Source: a bacterium
Lineage (GTDB): Bacteria > Cyanobacteriota > Vampirovibrionia > Gastranaerophilales > Gastranaerophilaceae
Length of the DNA: 6,913 nt
Assembly (NCBI GenBank): GCA_004558955.1
Contig: SFZC01000098.1
Location: 1-6,913, forward strand
Direction of reading: 5' to 3'
Shown here: positions 6,418-6,913 of the stretch, one piece after another
Position numbering within the stretch: the first letter of the stretch is position 1
How the letters are laid out: each line of letters starts with the position of its first letter
Notes under the pieces: model-generated
Told to the model about the DNA's origin: nothing
What the model saw: the letters and a program-made list of their open reading frames with translations, nothing else
The model's database searches: none
Position numbers and translations under genes: made by a program

Positions 6418-6558
6418 TGTTCCCCGCAGGCGAATTTTACTCAAAATGTCGGTTGGGCATTAAACGCTTAAAATACAGACAATACCGGTAATACAGCCAC
6501 TTGCAAAGTAGGTTGGCATTGCTATGCCAACAGCGTAATTCTTTCTAACAGATTCTGA
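6418..6558 (+). pseudogene. Possible decayed coding remnant (uncertain)
   Basis: One frame reads 17 sense codons (SPQANFTQNVGWALNA from 6421), a TAA at 6469, then 28 sense codons in the same frame (NTDNTGNTATCK from 6472, then VGWHCYANSVILSNRF) to a TGA at 6556. The composition is protein-like (Trp, Cys, Tyr, few rare codons) and not like the surrounding AT-rich DNA, and VGW occurs twice. It has no start codon or ribosome binding site. It could be the tail of a disrupted secreted or pilin-like protein, or simply repeat DNA that happens to read well. I recognise no family. Confidence 0.2.
6512..6531. repeat. REP-like hairpin (GTTGGCAT/ATGCCAAC)
   Basis: A perfect 8-bp inverted repeat, GTTGGCAT (6512-6519) and ATGCCAAC (6524-6531), flanks a TGCT loop. 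The left side reads GTAGGTTGG, resembling a REP-like palindrome family (GTAGGTTGG...CCAACA) that I recall from cyanobacteria and proteobacteria. There is no T-run after it, so it is not a terminator. A related single-strand copy, GGTTGGGCATT, lies 60 nt upstream at 6451-6461. Confidence 0.5.
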
Positions 6559-6671
6559 ATAAGATAAAATCAACGCAATTAAAAATTGCTTGATTTTTAA
6601 TCTTTTCAGAATGACGAATCCTTTGGTAGGCTCTCCAATCTGTCATTCCGGCCTTTGAGCCGGAATCAGTT
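6547..6671. repeat. MITE-like element: long hairpin plus REP hairpin within imperfect terminal inverted repeats
   Basis: AACAGATTC (6547-6555) and GAATCAGTT (6663-6671) are inverted repeats matching at 8 of 9 positions and bound about 125 bp. Inside, 6552-6580 and 6584-6612 form a near-perfect hairpin with arms of about 29 nt and an AAA loop (ends ATTCTG/CAGAAT, centre GCAATT/AATTGC, a few single-base bulges). GAATGAC (6609-6615) pairs with GTCATTC (6642-6648) as an alternative stem, and a REP-like hairpin closes the right end. No coding capacity is present. This is what a non-autonomous mobile element or a REP-derived repeat looks like, but a single copy cannot prove mobility and no target duplication is evident. 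Confidence 0.4.
6645..6666. repeat. REP-like palindrome (ATTCCGGC/GCCGGAAT)
   Basis: A perfect 8-bp stem, ATTCCGGC (6645-6652) and GCCGGAAT (6659-6666), surrounds a CTTTGA loop. It is preceded by TGTC and followed by CAG, giving the GTCATTCC...GGAATC form of extragenic palindromes seen in many bacteria. Its GC-rich stem stands out in this AT-rich region. It is probably a genome-wide repeat. Confidence 0.6.
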
Positions 6672-6806
6672 TACTTGTAGAAATAAAACGAATTTTAATC
6701 AACTTCTGAACATTCTAAAATTAATAATAATTCCATATCTAATTTTACAAATTATACAAAATGTTAAATTCTCTATCCAAAAAATCTTTTTATGCTAAGA
6801 TAATTT

Positions 6807-6812
6807 TATAAT
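6807..6812 (+). promoter_or_regulatory. Possible -10 box for the gene at the right edge
   Basis: A perfect TATAAT lies about 80 nt before the putative start at 6893. No good -35 is visible 16-18 nt upstream, where the sequence is T-rich (6784-6789). The predicted transcription start (about 6819) falls at the first base of the dyad at 6819-6836. Confidence 0.35.
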
Positions 6813-6818
6813 TATTTA

Positions 6819-6836
6819 ACATAATGTGCATTATGT
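6819..6836. promoter_or_regulatory. 18-bp dyad, candidate operator
   Basis: ACATAATG (6819-6826) and CATTATGT (6829-6836) are perfect inverted repeats around a 2-bp TG centre. The symmetry and spacing fit a site for a dimeric helix-turn-helix repressor, and its place at the expected transcription start fits repression. The regulator is unknown. In an mRNA it could only form a tight, weak AU-rich hairpin. Confidence 0.4.
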
Positions 6837-6892
6837 AAGGTTAAAATATTTAAAAAAGAATATTTTGTAAAAATTTGAAAGGAAGAAAAGAG

Positions 6893-6913
6893 TTGATTAA
6901 AATTCGTTTTATT
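6893..6913 (+). CDS. Possible start of a further gene, 3' truncated
   Basis: A TTG at 6893 is preceded by AAAGGAA (6878-6884), a plausible ribosome binding site about 8 nt away, and opens a frame running to the window edge (MIKIRFI, 7 codons). The upstream TATAAT and dyad fit a gene starting here. bamA in this window also starts at TTG. Too little is visible to name a product. Confidence 0.35.

Larger units (their letters stand above)
6342..6892. other. Repeat-rich intergenic region without a convincing gene
   Basis: This stretch of about 550 bases lies between the FlhA_C-like gene and the possible gene at the right edge. It begins with a terminator and continues with a possible gene remnant that includes a REP-like hairpin. 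A compact 125-bp element with long inverted repeats comes next, followed by a very AT-rich tract with a TATAAT box and an 18-bp dyad. I see no tRNA, rRNA, CRISPR or intact open reading frame of useful length on either strand. Confidence 0.7.

Noticed and set aside
6512..6531. Terminator at the GTTGGCAT/ATGCCAAC hairpin
   Set aside because: There is no T-run after the stem, and no gene ends just before it.
6418..6671. CRISPR array or tandem repeats
   Set aside because: The repeats are inverted and unequal. No regularly spaced direct repeats with unique spacers are present.
6842..6847. TAAAAT as the -10 of the right-edge gene
   Set aside because: It has no supporting -35 (the dyad occupies that space), and such hexamers are common by chance in AT-rich DNA. 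TATAAT at 6807-6812 is the better candidate.
6342..6892. tRNA or other structured RNA gene
   Set aside because: No cloverleaf, T-loop GGTTCGA-type motif or CCA end was found. The hairpins fit terminators and repeats better.

Overview
This is an AT-rich bacterial segment with every recognisable gene on the + strand. Reading left to right it holds the 3' part of a ketopantoate reductase (panE-type) gene, a complete rsmI, a complete bamA/Omp85, a small skp/ompH-type chaperone gene, a uridine phosphorylase gene (udp), and a 494-codon gene whose product carries a FlhA-type export-gate cytoplasmic domain without any membrane part. About 550 bases without a convincing gene follow. They are rich in inverted repeats and end in a promoter/operator-like region and the first codons of a further possible gene.

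The bamA-skp pair with signal peptides shows an organism with an outer membrane (diderm). The BamA has three POTRA domains, as in cyanobacterial Omp85, rather than the five of proteobacteria. Udp has the look of the Firmicutes-type enzyme, and the base composition is low in GC. Together these suggest an uncultured gut relative of the Cyanobacteria (Vampirovibrionia/'Melainabacteria', perhaps Gastranaerophilales). This is an inference from memory of families, not a search result.

Layout: panE and rsmI are 21 nt apart and probably co-transcribed. A promoter with an extended -10 lies in the 84-nt gap before bamA, which starts at TTG behind a good ribosome binding site. bamA and skp form an envelope-biogenesis unit (21-nt gap) closed by a hairpin terminator. 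udp follows that terminator, and the FlhA_C-like gene starts 4 nt after the udp stop with its ribosome binding site inside the last udp codons, so those two are very likely one transcript. It ends at a strong hairpin terminator just after the stop.

The most unusual item is the last full gene. It has a DUF4177-like N-terminal module, then a coiled coil, then a complete FlhA/SctV-type cytoplasmic domain. The membrane channel is missing and no flagellar or type III secretion genes are in view. The repeat cluster at about 6510-6670 (two REP-like hairpins and a long hairpin bounded by imperfect terminal inverted repeats) and the 18-bp dyad just downstream of a TATAAT box near the right edge are the other signals worth checking.
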